NCBI RefSeq assembly: GCF_003286085.1
Contig: NW_020825294.1
Span: 9,858,001-9,922,000 of the forward strand
DNA length: 64,000 bases
Direction: 5' to 3'
From: Drosophila persimilis
Lineage: Eukaryota; Arthropoda; Insecta; Diptera; Drosophilidae
The notes beneath the pieces were generated by a model. That model ran no database searches and was not told the origin of the DNA. It was given only the letters and a program-made list of their open reading frames with translations. Below, in pieces: positions 26,706-40,062 of this stretch. The number at the start of each line of letters is the position of its first letter. Within the stretch, counting starts at the first letter, position 1. A program made the translations under genes and the position numbers.

Positions 26706-28659
26706 GAGTGAAATTCGAGAGCTTGAAAGGATTCGGTAGTTGTGTGGCAAAGTGTGGCCCTGCATAATGTGCCCCATACTTATGTGCCACATGTGGAAAT
26801 TATTGAACTTTTTCCATGACTTTTCGTCCTTAAAGTTCAGGGAAATGAATACAGAATCATTTGAGTGTGGCAGTAGGCCGTGGAAACGATGACTGAGAGC
26901 TTAAACTTAGCTTTTAGATACTTTTCGACGGTTTTAGATACTATTTAAAGGGCGTTTTTCAGGAATATTATAGAACTTCTTTAATTTTTTGGATTTTTCA
27001 TGAATTTCCATCATTAAACGATGATTCAGCGTATTCTATTCAATGGAAAATGTATCTTTTGGTCGCATTCTAGCACCTACTCTCCCTTTTGGATGCACAG
27101 ATACTTATGCCCACATATGTATATTTCTTGATTATCTACGAAAAATGTATCTTTTAACATCCCCCTTTGGGTAGTGGAGTCCCACTTCCATTCCACTGAC
27201 CATCTTTATCGTTGAAGAATCTATTTAGAGACGGCACAAGTTCGCTCCACCTGAGCGCCAAGAAGTTATTGACATGGCGACTTGTGCGACTTGTGGCAAA
27301 GGCAAAGGCAGAGGCGTTGGGAATTCATTAAATTAATTTCTGCAACGAATTTGATGGATGGCAGCACTTTGGCAGGCAGAAACAATCGCGAGCGAGCGAG
27401 TGAGAACTGCGACTGTATCTGCAATTAATAATCCCACCCACACGCTAGGGGCCAGAGGCAGAAGATACACGCGCAGGAGTCAAGCCTCAAAGGTGGGTAA
27501 AGATATACTTAGAACCCAGACTCAAAGGAGGGACAGATACGCTACTCCAAAGAGCAGGCTTGTGGATAGATACTCAGACACTCAGATACTCTGAAAAGTC
27601 AAGGCACCCGCCCCAAAGGCAGCTGAAGAGACATTTCATTAACAAATTGCCCCGCGGTGCAGGAGCGGGTTTGAATGGCATTGAATTGTCTTTGAATGTT
27701 GAAAATGAATGCTGCTCTCCCATAGATTGTATAAGAGCTCGAACGGCACTCGAAATGGAAAAAGGATTGCGCCACAAAACGGGAATAAACTCGGAGGAGA
27801 GTGCGAATACCAATGACATTTTATATAAGCATACATTTTCCTCTTTTCCATTCGATGGGATGCCATGCCCCCTTTTTCTATTGCCATTTATACTCCCCTT
27901 TTTCTATTGCCATTTTCCTTTCCCCTTCCAATATTCCATGGCTTTCCTGTTCCCATTTCTATTTGCATTCATTTTTGTGTCGTATCTAAACTTGGAATCA
28001 TTCAAAGATACATACTGAAGATACAGATGCAGGACATTTGGTAATGGCAATCCAGAGGTACGGTTCACTTAGTCCGTCCACACTGGGACCACTGTGACGA
28101 CAGGTGAGAGAGAGGATAACACATTCTGAACCCAGAAAGGGAGGACACTGATGCCACATGCTCCACACAATAGCCCATTGTTGGTTATCGTACCCCGCAA
28201 GTGGCTCCAGTCGCCTTTCGTGTGTTTATTCAATAATTGAATAGACAAATGAGGTTTGCACTCTCCAGGTTTCAAGGTCCTCTGTCCTGGTCCTGGTCCT
28301 GCACAAGTGTCTAGACAACAGTCCAGCCAATGCGTTTGAGAGCCAGGCCCCTCTCGACTCTGCATTTCGGTTGAATAATCGTCACATGGAATGAGTATCC
28401 ATTCGGGATTCAAAGAATTATGCAAATTGCAGATTTGCTGAATAGTTGGCTTCATTTTAAAGAGAATCGTTGAAAAATATTGAATGACAGATTGTTTTTA
28501 GATTGAATAATGCAGCAATTATATAAAGGTGTTGACCTTTTCCAGCAGTTCAAGATATGTACTTTTAAAGAAGTTTTCAATAGTTTTATGTAAGAATTTG
28601 GTCAAGTTTCATAAGTAATAAATAAAGAACATAGTTATTTCTATTTTTTATTTTGTTTA

Positions 28660-28712
28660 TTATATTATATTCTATTATATTATATTATATTATATTATAT
28701 TATATTATATTA
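28660..28712. repeat. (TTATA)n microsatellite
   Basis: A pentanucleotide TATAT run of about 50 bp within a larger AT-rich block (28.62-28.76 kb). Confidence 0.85.
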
Positions 28713-30017
28713 ATATTAATTAATAATAATATATATCATATTATTATTTATTTATTAAGGATTAAATGGATGACTGACTGTGGCTTGAGGCTGGATGAAT
28801 AGCCACGGGTCGCACGGCTGCATACAACATCGAGAAACAGACTTAAATGGTTGATAGGTATTGTAATTATCACGTGGAATTCTAGAAGGGTATTACATTC
28901 GTATATTCTGTGGAGATGTAACCTCCAATAGTCATCCGCGATTTCTGCTATTGGTTCTAGTTTCTTAAAAAATCCTTAAAACATTTTAAAACTCTTTAAA
29001 AATATATTCAAAATTCCTAAAAACTCTTCGAAAAATCCCCAAAAAATCAAAAAAATGTTGAGTCTTTAAAAAAATGTTTTATATGCTTAAAAATATTCAA
29101 AATTCCTAAAAATTAAGTTAAAATCAATTAAATTTATTTATACAAATTTAGTTAAATATAACATGAAATTCGTGTAATTGGAAATGCGTTCAGGAACTTT
29201 ATAACCTTCCTTCCATCCGTCATTAAATGCAATGCTGCTTCAAAATGAGTGATTTTGGGGCATACAAATTTGTAAATCAATTTTACAGTATTATTATTAT
29301 TATTCATTGAAAACTAGATGATTTCCCATCAAAATCAAAAGCTTTTCTTTGATCTTTTTGGCTGTCAAAAACAGTGGAAAAATTTTTGGTTTTAGTTTTT
29401 CCTCCCACCCAAAAAAAAGTTACACTTTTTCCTGGAATTTCCTTCATATATTTTCCTTCTTCGGCTGTTATTTCCTGTTTTACAATTATTTTCTTTCTGT
29501 CAAAATATCTCCCGAAAAATAAACTTTAAATCACTTTCCATTCTTCTAATGAATTTTTTTCCACTTTTTTGCCTTTTGATATTTTTTGCTCTAATATTTC
29601 TTTGATTTTGTTCTCGAATATTTTTTGTTGCCACACCACAAATCGATGGCTTAATTAAGCGTGAGAAAATCTCGGCTTTTATTAATAGGTTGCCTTGGGT
29701 CCTCCTCCTCCCGGCGTTCGTTCGCATCCGAACTACTCTGCTCTGCAGGAGTTCAGTCCTCGTGTGTGCCACAGCCACTGCTATCATCATCCATCCAACC
29801 ATTCGGCAGGTGTGTGCCCCCGTAGGTCAATTAGTCAAAATTGTGGGCCAGAAGAGCCAGAGAGTTTGTTCCAACACTCTTTCCATGGCCCCCTTGAAAT
29901 GTATCCCACTTCCATGCGCTGGATGGATGCTCCTGTTGCTCCTGTTTTCTGGTCAATATTTGTTCATATAAACGTGCCTTAAAGCTGTATATCATGCCCC
30001 CGAAAGTTGGCTTTCGT

Positions 30018-30107
30018 GTATCTCTTGCCCTGCAGCCTCTGAGTGGAGTATCTTTTACCCACAGCCTCGTGAGTGGAGTATCTCTTGCCCTGCAGTCTCT
30101 CAATCGA
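30018..30107. repeat. 30-bp tandem repeat, 3 copies
   Basis: The units start at 30018, 30048 and 30078 with GTATCTYTTRCCC-CAG and CTCTGAGTGGA. The exact 30-bp period and the two well-matched outer copies make this a clear minisatellite. Confidence 0.8.
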
Positions 30108-31039
30108 GCCCCGACAGCCCCTGATTCCATGGGCGAAAATGTATAAGGTTAAAGCTAAAAATATTCTTTAAAATTACCGAACCTGTCCAATCCTTGCCTC
30201 AGATCCACCCCCGAGGCAGGGCTACCATTTTGATTAGAGTTTTCCGTTCGATTTTCACAGAAAATGTCGCTTGTGCAACAAGTTTTTGATCTCATTTTCT
30301 GTCTAGAGCTTGCCGCAAGCCTATAAATTAGTGTCATCTGTGATTAGGTTGTGCAGGAGAATTTTCCTGCTATAAAATGGGAAAATGGAAGCCAGAAGCT
30401 AGGCCAAAGTTTTGGTTTAATGTTTAGCCAAAACAAATTGCCCATACGACATGGCAGTGATGACAGGACAGGCGACAGGACAGCTAGAATTACAAGCAGC
30501 GACGCGTGCATGTTGCATAAACTGAGGAGGCAGCAGAAGGATGCATCATCTGTTGGCGTGTGTCGCCAAATGAATTGCTTTTTATATGAACTTTAAGCCC
30601 TGGCAAGTGGGTGTCCGTATCCGTATCTATGGCCAAAAGAAACTCTTGCATGTTTCTGTGCTCACATGCTTGCCACTCATCATAATACCTCTCGTAATAA
30701 TAAAATGTCGCCCTCCTCTCCCGCCCAAAAAGCGCTAACAATGGCAATTGTCTTCGTAGCAGGGAGGAAGGCAGGCGGCAGGCAGCAAGGAGATGGATGA
30801 CTGAGGAGGCAGGATGGATGGGTGGATGATGCTCTGAGGGAAGGCATTGCATGTTTGTCGTAGCTTTACAGATTAGATGCTCGCGTGTTCTCTGTTTCCT
30901 GTATGACACCTTGAATGAGTGGAGTAAAGAACCGTCTACTCTCTTCGAAAGCAATGGAAATGATCTATTTCGAAAGTGAAAAGGTGAGAAGGTAAGTCCT
31001 TGGAGGATTAAGTGGAGAACAAGTGATGGAACTTGCTTT

Positions 31040-32060
31040 CAAGGAACCAAAACGAAGGGAAAATCCTCCACTGGGAACCAACAGAGATGCGTATTCATCT
31101 CTAGAAACTGCAAGTGATTGAAAAATGTTCTCGCAGGAATCGCATGGGGGTGATACTATCTCCCAGGTACTGAACTTTGAATAAAATTATCTTCTGGGAA
31201 CTGCAAAATAATGAACAAACTATCAGGAACAGACAGTGATAGAACGGGGCTGCCAAAGAGCAGCAGATTAAGTGGAAAAACTCAGGAATAATCCTTCTAG
31301 CATGCGATGAACAGGAAAGAGAATGATAGAACTTATCTCTGATGATATCATAGTGATGGATCGTAGCTTTCAGATGCTATAAATGATAGAAAACGTTAGC
31401 CGATGAAGGGAAATTGTTGGATATGTAAGGTCCCAGATAGAACTAGTGATAGAAATTGAAGGGAGGGATCCAAAAAGACCTCTCAAGATTAATTTTTAGC
31501 TCTCCAGAAGAAAAAGTAATTAATTTTTAGCTCTCACGAGCAGCAGGCCATGTTTTTCATTTGAACTTAATGGATTCTCGTAGATATTTAAGCACCAGAA
31601 GGTTCTAGAAACTATTTTCAAGCAACAAAAAATAGTGGAAACACCGTTTAAAAAATAAATAGAGATCAAAAGTAGCTCTAAGCCAAATAGTGATACATCT
31701 CAGCTTTCAGAAAGAAAAATGTATGTATTTTTGTTTTCAGAAGCTAAAAAAAGTGAACTTTAAAGTTTCTAAGCAACAAAAAGTGAAGAAAAACTATCGT
31801 TGAGAAATAAAAAGTGTAAATTTTAGCTCTTCAGAGGAGACATTACCTACCGGAAGCTAAAATTGAATGTAATTACAAGATTTCGAAGCACCAGAAAGTC
31901 CTAGCATCTATCTTTGATTAAAAGTAGCTCTGAAAAGTAAAACCTTAAGGAAATAATCTCTCAGTGGCAACAACAGATGCAAATGGTCTCTCAAGAGCAG
32001 CAGATACTACAAAAAGATACTCAAAAACCAGCAAAAAATGCAAATTATCTAACAGATTTA
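31040..32060. repeat. Long, highly degenerate tandem repeat
   Basis: Over about 1 kb a theme of roughly 40-50 bp recurs (CTCTCAGGAAC, GCAGCAGA, AGTGATAGAA). An exact 17-bp direct repeat, ATTAATTTTTAGCTCTC, lies at about 31490 and 31518. No reading frame is conserved. It looks like an old minisatellite that has largely decayed. Confidence 0.45.
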
Positions 32061-32869
32061 TTATATCTCCACAAAAACTAACAAAAAACTGAGGAAAAGC
32101 GCAAAAAATACAAAGGGAAACCAAAGGGAAATTCGTAGTCCAAGAATCAGCTAAATAACACTTCCTCCCACCAGTTCTTTGTTTTGTTTCTATTGCAGAA
32201 TCCTTTTCTTTCCTGTTTTTGTTTTTTCTGTGGATTGGGATTTACCCTACTTTCACGACACAATGTCCCGCTGAGCATCGGGGGAATCCTCTTCAAGTGC
32301 GCTGATGCTTGCGGCAAGTGCTAATATACCCATTGAGTACCATCCCACAAAGACACCCCACGAAATGAGCAGCCAAGAGAGAGATAGAGAGAGAGAGAGG
32401 AAGGGAGACATGCGTCGCGATGACGGAGGTGACCCAAAAAAACATTTCATTCAGCTTTTGTCAACGCTTTTCTGAATGCATTGCCACGGGAGATGAGTGC
32501 CACGCGAGGAAAACGAAAGGAAAACCTCTTGAAATACCAAGCGGGTAATTTCCCATGACACAAAAAAAAAAAAAACAAAAAAACTGACGGAAGAACTGTG
32601 TTACTTTTGGTTTTTCATCTGTCGCTATTTACAGGGCCACTTGTGCCCCACAAAATTATGAGCAAAATGTGTGGAAAACCTGTGGGAAATGCTGCGAAGA
32701 TGATAGTGGTATTTTATTGACAGAAAAGTGTTGACAGCGCAGGTGGTTTTAATCCTAAAATTGATTAAAATTGTGTGTTTATATGCAGAAAAAGATTTAG
32801 CAAAGTTTTGGGAGAGATATACGATGGCTTTAAGGAGGATTTTGGTAGGAGGATTTTAAGGAGGATTTT

Positions 32870-35428
32870 GTATCGGATCCGACCATAGTGTTGTTAACCC
32901 GAGCCCTTCCGCTCACTATACCTGAAGACGCCTACCACCCTACTTTCGAGGTGTCGCTAGACATAGGACCAACTGTATTGGATCGGTCGAGTAGACTACC
33001 TGAACGTGTCCGTTGCTTTCGTAAAGCCGAGTTTGCGAAGCTTAATAACCTAATTAGGGATTTTGATTGGTCCGCTTTGTACTTGTGCACTGATGTCACA
33101 AAAGGCACAAACATTTTTTACAATGCTCTTGGCACATTTTTTGATTCTTGTGTCCCGCTTTCTTGTCCGATTAGATCTGGAAAACCCCCTTGGTTTACCA
33201 AAGAGTTATCCAGTCTAAAAAACTTAAAATCAAGACTTTATAAAAAATTTCAAGAAGTGGGTTCTCCTACTTCTCACTCTCGTTATGTAATAGCTCGGTC
33301 AAACTTTTCAGTTCTTAATGCTCAATGCTATAAGAACTACCTATCTCGTTGCAGGATACGTTTTTCTCAGGACCCTAAACAGTTTTACTGCTTCGTAAAC
33401 AGTAAGCGTAGAACGTCCGCACACCCATCCTCGCTATCATTTTGTAATACGTCGGCAAATAATGATCAGGCAATTGCCGATCTTTTTGCCCAGTTTTTCC
33501 AAACCACCTATTCTGAGGAACGCTACTCTGGTCACCCGTACCCATACGGATTACCGAGGTCGAACGGCATTTTCAGTCCCTTGTTAAATGAATATTCCCT
33601 ACTTCAAGATCTTCGACTAGTTAAGCCGGTGTTTTCACCGGGTCCAGACGGGGTTCCAGGTTGTGTACTCAGGTACTGCGCCGAGGCTCTGTGTGGACCA
33701 TTGCTTAAACTATTCACCCTGTCCATTGATTCCTCTTGCTTCCCCCCAATCTGGAAGGAATCGTTTATAATTCCTCTCCATAAAAAAGGTAGCAAGTCTG
33801 ACGCAAAAAATTATAGAGGTATAGCAAAGTTATCCGCTATTCCCAAATTGTTTGAGAAGGTTTTAACTCCGCACTTGCAACATCTCTGCAAGTCACTTAT
33901 ATCTCCAACTCAGCATGGATTTATAAGGCGGCGATCAACCACCACGAACTTGTTAGAGTTTACCTCTTTCATTATTAAAGGCTTTCAAGGTAACTTACAG
34001 ACGGATGTTATTTACACCGACTTTAGTAAAGCATTCGACTCTGTAAACCATTCCCTTTTAGCACATAAACTTGACCTTTTAGGGTTTCCGCCCAACCTCC
34101 TGAGATGGATTTCTAGCTATCTTTGTTCTAGGTCTCAAAGAGTCCTCTTCAAAAACTCCCTCTCTTTACCAGTAAAGGTTTCTTCGGGAGTACCACAGGG
34201 CAGCCATCTAGGCCCCTTACTCTTCACACTCTTTATTAATGACTTGCCTTCAGTAATAACATACTCTCGAGTACTTATGTATGCGGATGATGTTAAACTC
34301 TGTGTCCAGTACAAGGACATTTCATTTCATTCTCGCTTGCAATCCGATCTCAATAGCTTTCAGTCATGGTGTTGTGCAAACTTGTTACACCTTAATGCCT
34401 CGAAATGCAAAGTTATGACATTTCATCGTTCTAACCCTTTGTTGGCTCCCTACACCCTATTTGGGGGTTCTCTTGAGAGAATTACCCTGGTGGATGATCT
34501 GGGTGTTATGTTAGATCCCAAGTTAAAGTTTTCCGAACACATTTCTACCATGGTAAATAAGGCCATGGGCGTGCTTGGGTTTATAAAGAGGTGGTCAAAG
34601 GAATTTGACGACCCCTATATAACAAAGACTCTCTATACCTCGCTTGTTCGTCCGATCTTAGAATACGGCTCCTGTGTATGGTGCCCTCAGTACAAAGTAC
34701 ACCAGGACCGTATAGAATCAGTACAGAAAAACTTTTTACTCTTTGCTCTGCGGGGCCTTAACTGGGATGCGGGTGTAAGACTCCCATCTTACTCTAGTAG
34801 ACTATTATTAGTAAACCTCCCATCCTTAGTTAACCGTAGAAAAATGCTTGGTGTGATATTTATGCACAACTTGATCAGGGGTGACATAGACAGCCCTGAT
34901 CTGTTGAGCCGCATAAACTTCACGATTCCTATTAGACTGACTAGAAACTTTATACCGTTGTTCCTTCCACTTTGTAGATCGAATTATTCCTTGCATGAAC
35001 CGTTTAGGGTCTTATGCTCGGATTATAATTCCCTCTACCATATTATATCCTCCACTAATTCTCTTCCTCTTATTAAATTACTAATCCTTACACACCTTTC
35101 TAGAAATTAGTAATTGTAGTGGTATTTGTATTTTGTATTTTATTGCATGCTTAATTTCTTAATAAGTTTAGTGCTAATTTTCCTCGAAGGTTAGTCTAAT
35201 ATCTATCTTTCTTGCATGCTCGCGTTTGGTTCGGCTACGCACCGCGCGTCATGCGGCAGCGCCCCTCGGTCGGTTGGGCGGGAGGAGGGCTGCGTTTTGC
35301 CTGGGATCCGCGCGTAACAGCCTTCTGCTGGTGTCACACGGGCCACTTGACGGTGCAGTAATTGCATCGCCTCTTGTTAGATGCAGTCATTGCATGTCAA
35401 CGTCCAATTTAAAATTTAAGTTTAAGAG
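32870..35428 (+). mobile_element. 5'-truncated non-LTR retrotransposon (CR1/jockey-like LINE)
   Basis: The left boundary is near 32870, where the reading VSDPTIV resembles the end of a LINE endonuclease domain. ORF1 and almost all of the endonuclease are therefore missing, as expected from incomplete reverse transcription. The right side has a ~300-bp 3'UTR and ends in an AATTTA-like tandem tail near 35409-35428. An exact target-site duplication was not found. GGATTTTGT at the left and GGATTTGT at the right are a weak candidate. The clade is inferred from RT motifs and the post-RT domain. The element sits inside the proposed sNPF first intron, opposite in orientation to sNPF. Confidence 0.88.
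32888..35110 (+). CDS. LINE ORF2 fragment: reverse transcriptase
   Basis: An uninterrupted frame of about 740 codons encodes the reverse transcriptase and C-terminal part of a LINE ORF2. RT motif A (TDFSKAFD) is at about residues 377-384. Motif B (GVPQGSHLGP) begins at about 434, and the catalytic YADD is at 465-468. After the RT comes the conserved LINE tail with EYGSCVWCP and RIESVQKNF. The listed start is only a convention, because the frame is open further 5' and the natural start was lost by truncation. No stops or frameshifts are present, which points to a recent insertion. The fragment cannot move alone because it lacks its endonuclease. Confidence 0.9.
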   Translation: MLLTRALPLTIPEDAYHPTFEVSLDIGPTVLDRSSRLPERVRCFRKAEFAKLNNLIRDFDWSALYLCTDVTKGTNIFYNALGTFFDSCVPLSCPIRSGKPPWFTKELSSLKNLKSRLYKKFQEVGSPTSHSRYVIARSNFSVLNAQCYKNYLSRCRIRFSQDPKQFYCFVNSKRRTSAHPSSLSFCNTSANNDQAIADLFAQFFQTTYSEERYSGHPYPYGLPRSNGIFSPLLNEYSLLQDLRLVKPVFSPGPDGVPGCVLRYCAEALCGPLLKLFTLSIDSSCFPPIWKESFIIPLHKKGSKSDAKNYRGIAKLSAIPKLFEKVLTPHLQHLCKSLISPTQHGFIRRRSTTTNLLEFTSFIIKGFQGNLQTDVIYTDFSKAFDSVNHSLLAHKLDLLGFPPNLLRWISSYLCSRSQRVLFKNSLSLPVKVSSGVPQGSHLGPLLFTLFINDLPSVITYSRVLMYADDVKLCVQYKDISFHSRLQSDLNSFQSWCCANLLHLNASKCKVMTFHRSNPLLAPYTLFGGSLERITLVDDLGVMLDPKLKFSEHISTMVNKAMGVLGFIKRWSKEFDDPYITKTLYTSLVRPILEYGSCVWCPQYKVHQDRIESVQKNFLLFALRGLNWDAGVRLPSYSSRLLLVNLPSLVNRRKMLGVIFMHNLIRGDIDSPDLLSRINFTIPIRLTRNFIPLFLPLCRSNYSLHEPFRVLCSDYNSLYHIISSTNSLPLIKLLILTHLSRN

Positions 35429-38400
35429 TGAAAAAGTGAGTCTAGTGGATTTGTAAGACACTGGAGACCTAAAAGGATTCAAGAAGTTCTTAGAAATGTG
35501 GAAAAACCCGCTGAGAATACCATAGGATTAACAGAAGAGACATCTGCAGACCTCTTTGGTCATTGATTCGTAGAGATATACATACCTTCTTAGAATGCAA
35601 GTAATATTTCTCACAACAAATTCCATTCGATTTCTTATAGAAATGACACGACAATTGCCTTGCATTTGCTTCAAAAACAAATGACAAATCATTTCTCAAT
35701 CAAGAGCCAATTAAATACCAATTTTCCGAAGCAAGAATCATTTAATTATCCTCATATTTGAATAAATAATGTGCCTGCTAATTTGCTTCCATGGAAAACC
35801 CCTACATAAACTGCCATAATTAAACCCCCAGCTAGACCGCTCCTTTAATTACATTTAACTGCGGAAACAGATTCCCAATTACAAAACCAATCGATCAACA
35901 GAGTTGATGAAATTTTAATTAGTTCGGTCTCAAGACAATGGCCCCGGAGACCCTCCTCAGGCGCTCGCGCAACTTTCGACTGGAGGCTTCGACAAAACAC
36001 ACAAATTGGCGTCTCATTATAAGCAGATTAGACTTCGATTTCGATTGGCAAGAGAATAGCAAGAGGATACCCACAGAAGGATGTAACAGAATTGAATCAT
36101 ATGGATTGCATATGCAGTTCTCCAGGAGAGCCAATTAGCGGAGGTGCACTCCGCTGCCTGTCTCTCCATTTGCAGGAGATGGATGCCTTTTGCCAGGGGC
36201 AACCATCATTCATCCGCTGCTCAAAGGCGCCTGAAAGCCAACGCCAGCGGCCAACAGCCAATGGCCATTTTTGGGCCACGTTTTTTGCCAGGCTTTAAGT
36301 TTTGGGGCCTTTTTTTGGCATCCCCGACTAATGGCTTAAAGCGGCATCAGACGCGACAGCTGTTGAATGCAGCTCTTGGAAGTGGCGCCAGCTGTTGCAT
36401 GCTGCATATTGAAGGGCCTGACTGCTCTGTTGGATGGTATATCTACCAATTGAGCCTTAAAACTTTAGTTTTCAATATTTCATAGGATTTTACTGGAAAT
36501 CTACAGGGGGAATGTTTAATATTCGATAGAGTTTTCCTCATTTTAAGTATATCCGAGGGGTTTTTCTTGATAAATTCGATTAAATTTTACATTAAATTAA
36601 ATAGCAAATAAATGTTGCTTCATTGGACCCACTTCTTCCTACCATTTTCAAACCAATTACAAGTTTTGTAACCATTTTTCCACCTCAAGAGAGTGCAAAT
36701 TATATATATTTTTCCTTTGATTTTACCCCCAAGCGACTGCAAATGAAATCTAGAATCAGTTTTTTCCACTCCAACAATAAATGCCACTTTGATTGCATTA
36801 ACCTTTGGCTGGCATCGGCGTGTAATTGCTAACAATTGAACTTTGACCTACAGAGAAAACGGTCATAACTGTCTTTAGGGAGACGCCACAGATACTAGAT
36901 AAAGTACAGGGCCATGGGGAGTACTCATAAAGTATTAATTAATAAACAAAAAACCCGAAGAAGGGTCGCGGGTCAATCAATTGCACGATTTGTGACGTCC
37001 TTGGCATTTCTAAGCAAAAATATGGGGAACTAATCGATTTTCGAATGGGAATCCAGTTTAAAGAAGCATTCGATTCGGTTTTCCGGCCCGGCCTGTGGTT
37101 TTGTTGCCACAACTTCCTTGGAAGCAGACCTTCCGGCCTGGAAGGACCTGCTGCACTTCGAGGAACAATTCATTGAGGTTTTGCGGCCAACGTTTATGGG
37201 TTCCTTGGGTCCTTCTCTCATTTTGTGGTTGTGGGTTAATGTATTTACAATGCAATATGCAGGCGTGGGCGTAGGCGTAGGCGTGGCCGCAGTCATTTGT
37301 GGGTGTGTGCCCCAAGGACTGTTGCTGTCGTTGCTGTGGCTACGAGCACCATTTCCTTGCCAGAATTGATTGTGGGATCATCTGTGGGATGGGTCTGTGT
37401 TCTGTTTGTGGACTTTCTGCAGCTTCTGTTTCGCGGAAAACGTTGGACCACGTGTGCGTTTAATTAGTTGCATCGAATTTCAGTTTGGGCACGAAATGCC
37501 ACGCGTTTGTGCGGAGGAGGCTGAAGCGAGCAGCAAACGGAACAGCAGTCGCAGGGCCTGTAATTATTAATTTCCATGAAATTTGAGGCGCGATGCAGCC
37601 CACAAAAGGGGCATTTCGAATGAGTGGAAAGGTTGTAAATTAAATAAATTCCTTTGTTTATATTTTTCGATATTTTTTAATTCCAAGGACAAAGAATATG
37701 ATTTTTTGTTGAAATTCTGGTCGCTTTCATAAGGAACTAAAATTCCCTCACTGGTGATTCTCCGTAAAAATCCCATCGAAAAGCACCTTCTTTTGCCTGT
37801 TACAAACCTCTCATTGAACACAGCATACACTTATGACACGCACCGTACCCGTATACCGTTTATAATTACTAAATATTTGATAAGAAATCATCAATTCCAT
37901 TTCTCGGCAAATACACCAATTTTATTTATTTGTACGAAATTACAAATTGTATTTTCAATTTATTTAACGGAGAAAACCCTCGAATTTTAAATGTCAAATG
38001 CAAAAACTACCATCCGGGCGGATCGTTATCTGCCGAACACACAAAATTTTGTTGTAATTGAAATTGAACTAAGTGCCGTTCGTTTCGGGGGTTCGTTGGG
38101 CATCGAAAATGCCATCCCATACCATGAGAAGTCCCATTGATTGGGCTCCACCACCTATGCATTCCCTCAAGAGGATTGCGTACCGTTGCATAGTACTTGA
38201 CTGTATTTATGCCACAAACAAAAAAAGTAGGAAAAATACAAAAATAAATAAATACCGAAATGACATTTAATGTACCGTAAAATATTATAAATATTGTGCG
38301 TCCATTGGGGAGTGCAGAATGCAAAAAATGTGTTTGGTATCGAATTTCAATTTTAATAGCACCAGTGAGAGGGGACTGGGATCCCTTACTTTTCCCTCTT

Positions 38401-38577
38401 TTACGCTGACCTTTCCCCTCTCTCGATGTTCTGTCAATTTTTTTGATGGCCACTTTACGCCTCCGTTTTATGGGACATGCAATGGGGACTCATGAATGAA
38501 TGGTCATGTCATACATGCATTTGTTTATGGGGCTTTATTTTACTTTATTTAACTTGTTTTTTTCTGGCTTCTGCGAA

Positions 38578-38705
38578 GCGCCTGTTGAGCTGTGAAATGT
38601 TGGCCAAAGAGTGGCAGTTAAGCGGCTGTTAAAGGGCGATTGAATGTCAGCGTGTAGTGCCTGTTAAGTGGCTGTTAAACTGTGGAATGTGGTCCTAAGA
38701 GTGGA
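38578..38705. repeat. Imperfect two-copy repeat
   Basis: Two ~60-bp segments share GCCTGTTRAG, GCGGCTGTTAAA-type words, CTGTGRAATGT and AGAGTGG in partly permuted order, giving a decayed tandem duplication. Confidence 0.5.
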
Positions 38706-39924
38706 GATTGAAACTGAAGGTTGGTTTTGATTTTAAGTTGGTTAATTATTTCAATATTCGATTATTATTTGATAACACTAATAAACAAAATTTTATTTAT
38801 TTTTATTTTTTCTAAGTCTGATATTTTTTGTTTGCTTTTCCAGAGGTACTGCTTTTTCACATAACTTAAGTATTAGAAATCTGATTGTATTGAACTTTGC
38901 AATTCATAAAGCTGATAACTGCAGCTATAGATCTTACCCGTCTAGAAAATATGAAGCTTTCAAATTAAAACATCTAAATTTTTGGTGCTATTTAAAAATG
39001 TTGTCTTTGAAAACATAGGAAAAGTTGAAACAGATTTATTCCTTGGGGGTTAGTATTTTTCTTGTATAGTTACATTAATTAGTTAGTTAGTTAGGCAGTG
39101 TTATGTTGAATGACATGTCATACAATTGGATTCTCTGTTGAAATGGGACCTAAGGAATCTTTTGGAATGAAAAAAGGATAAATTTAATTCAAATTCATGG
39201 AAATTCATTCTTCTCATGATTTTGCAGCGAGAAAAGATTCAAAATTCAAAATAAATTTCATAGAAACTGAAATCTCAAACACTTGAAGGCAGAAAACTTT
39301 ATTAAGAAATATGAGTTGAATACAAAAATTGATCTGTGTTATGGATAAAAGAATTTATAATTTCCTATAGGAGTATGATTTTAATTAATATTTCTTTACA
39401 AAGATATTTAATGGAGAACGAAAGCATGAGGGACGTTAGGCAGTCAATTGTTGAGAAATCAGAGAGAAACCGTAGTACGATTTTAATCCAATTTAAATTT
39501 CAAATAAAATGATTAAATAAGTGAGTGAATAACGGCATAAGGTATTTATCATTACAGTAGGGGCATTTAATTAATCATATTCACCAGGAAACATGATGGA
39601 CAATAATTGAAAGTGGATGAAAGATGATTTATTGTTTGATAAAAAAAGGGAAAATCCAGTCAAGATTGAAGAATAATTAAAACTATTCAAGAGGGTCCTT
39701 GAGGGAGCCTTTGATGCGATAAGACGTAGAGCAATCCATTTTTTGTTGGGCAAAGGGCAGACAATAGTCGTCCATTGAATGGGGAGATAAAATATTAAAC
39801 CAATAAAGCTACAAGTTTTCAAGGTTTAGAGTAGAGTTACTTCAAAGTAAGGAAATATAAAGGCCTTTCATTTGGCTCTAGAAAAATTGTGGATCACTTC
39901 CTTGGAATTCGCAAAATATACCGC

Positions 39925-40062
39925 CAAAATATTATAATTTTTACACGGCATCTGCACCGCGGATATCCTCAAAATTGATGATTTAAAAAGATAATCGTTC
40001 GAGGATTTTTGGACTTTCGATAGAGTGGATATACCTGAAGATATAGCGACGCAAAGTTAATG
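39925..40062 (+). repeat. Dispersed repeat, copy 2 of 2
   Basis: It aligns by eye with 17121-17255 in the same orientation. The central block GCGGATATCC is shared exactly, and flanking blocks are shared with substitutions and small indels. Confidence 0.6.

Larger units (their letters stand above)
8727..32869 (-). other. Gene-poor interval, probable left part of sNPF first intron
   Basis: No supported coding exon lies in these 24 kb. The open frames are T-, L- or K-rich and lack splice context. No tRNA or rRNA signature was seen. The interval holds microsatellites and degenerate tandem repeats (annotated separately) and one half of a dispersed repeat pair. If the sNPF promoter is at 55.8 kb this is intron, and it may harbour enhancers that cannot be identified from a single sequence. 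Confidence 0.5.

Noticed and set aside
30490-30954. 154-codon - strand open frame
   Set aside because: No recognisable domain, mixed composition and no promoter or splice support.
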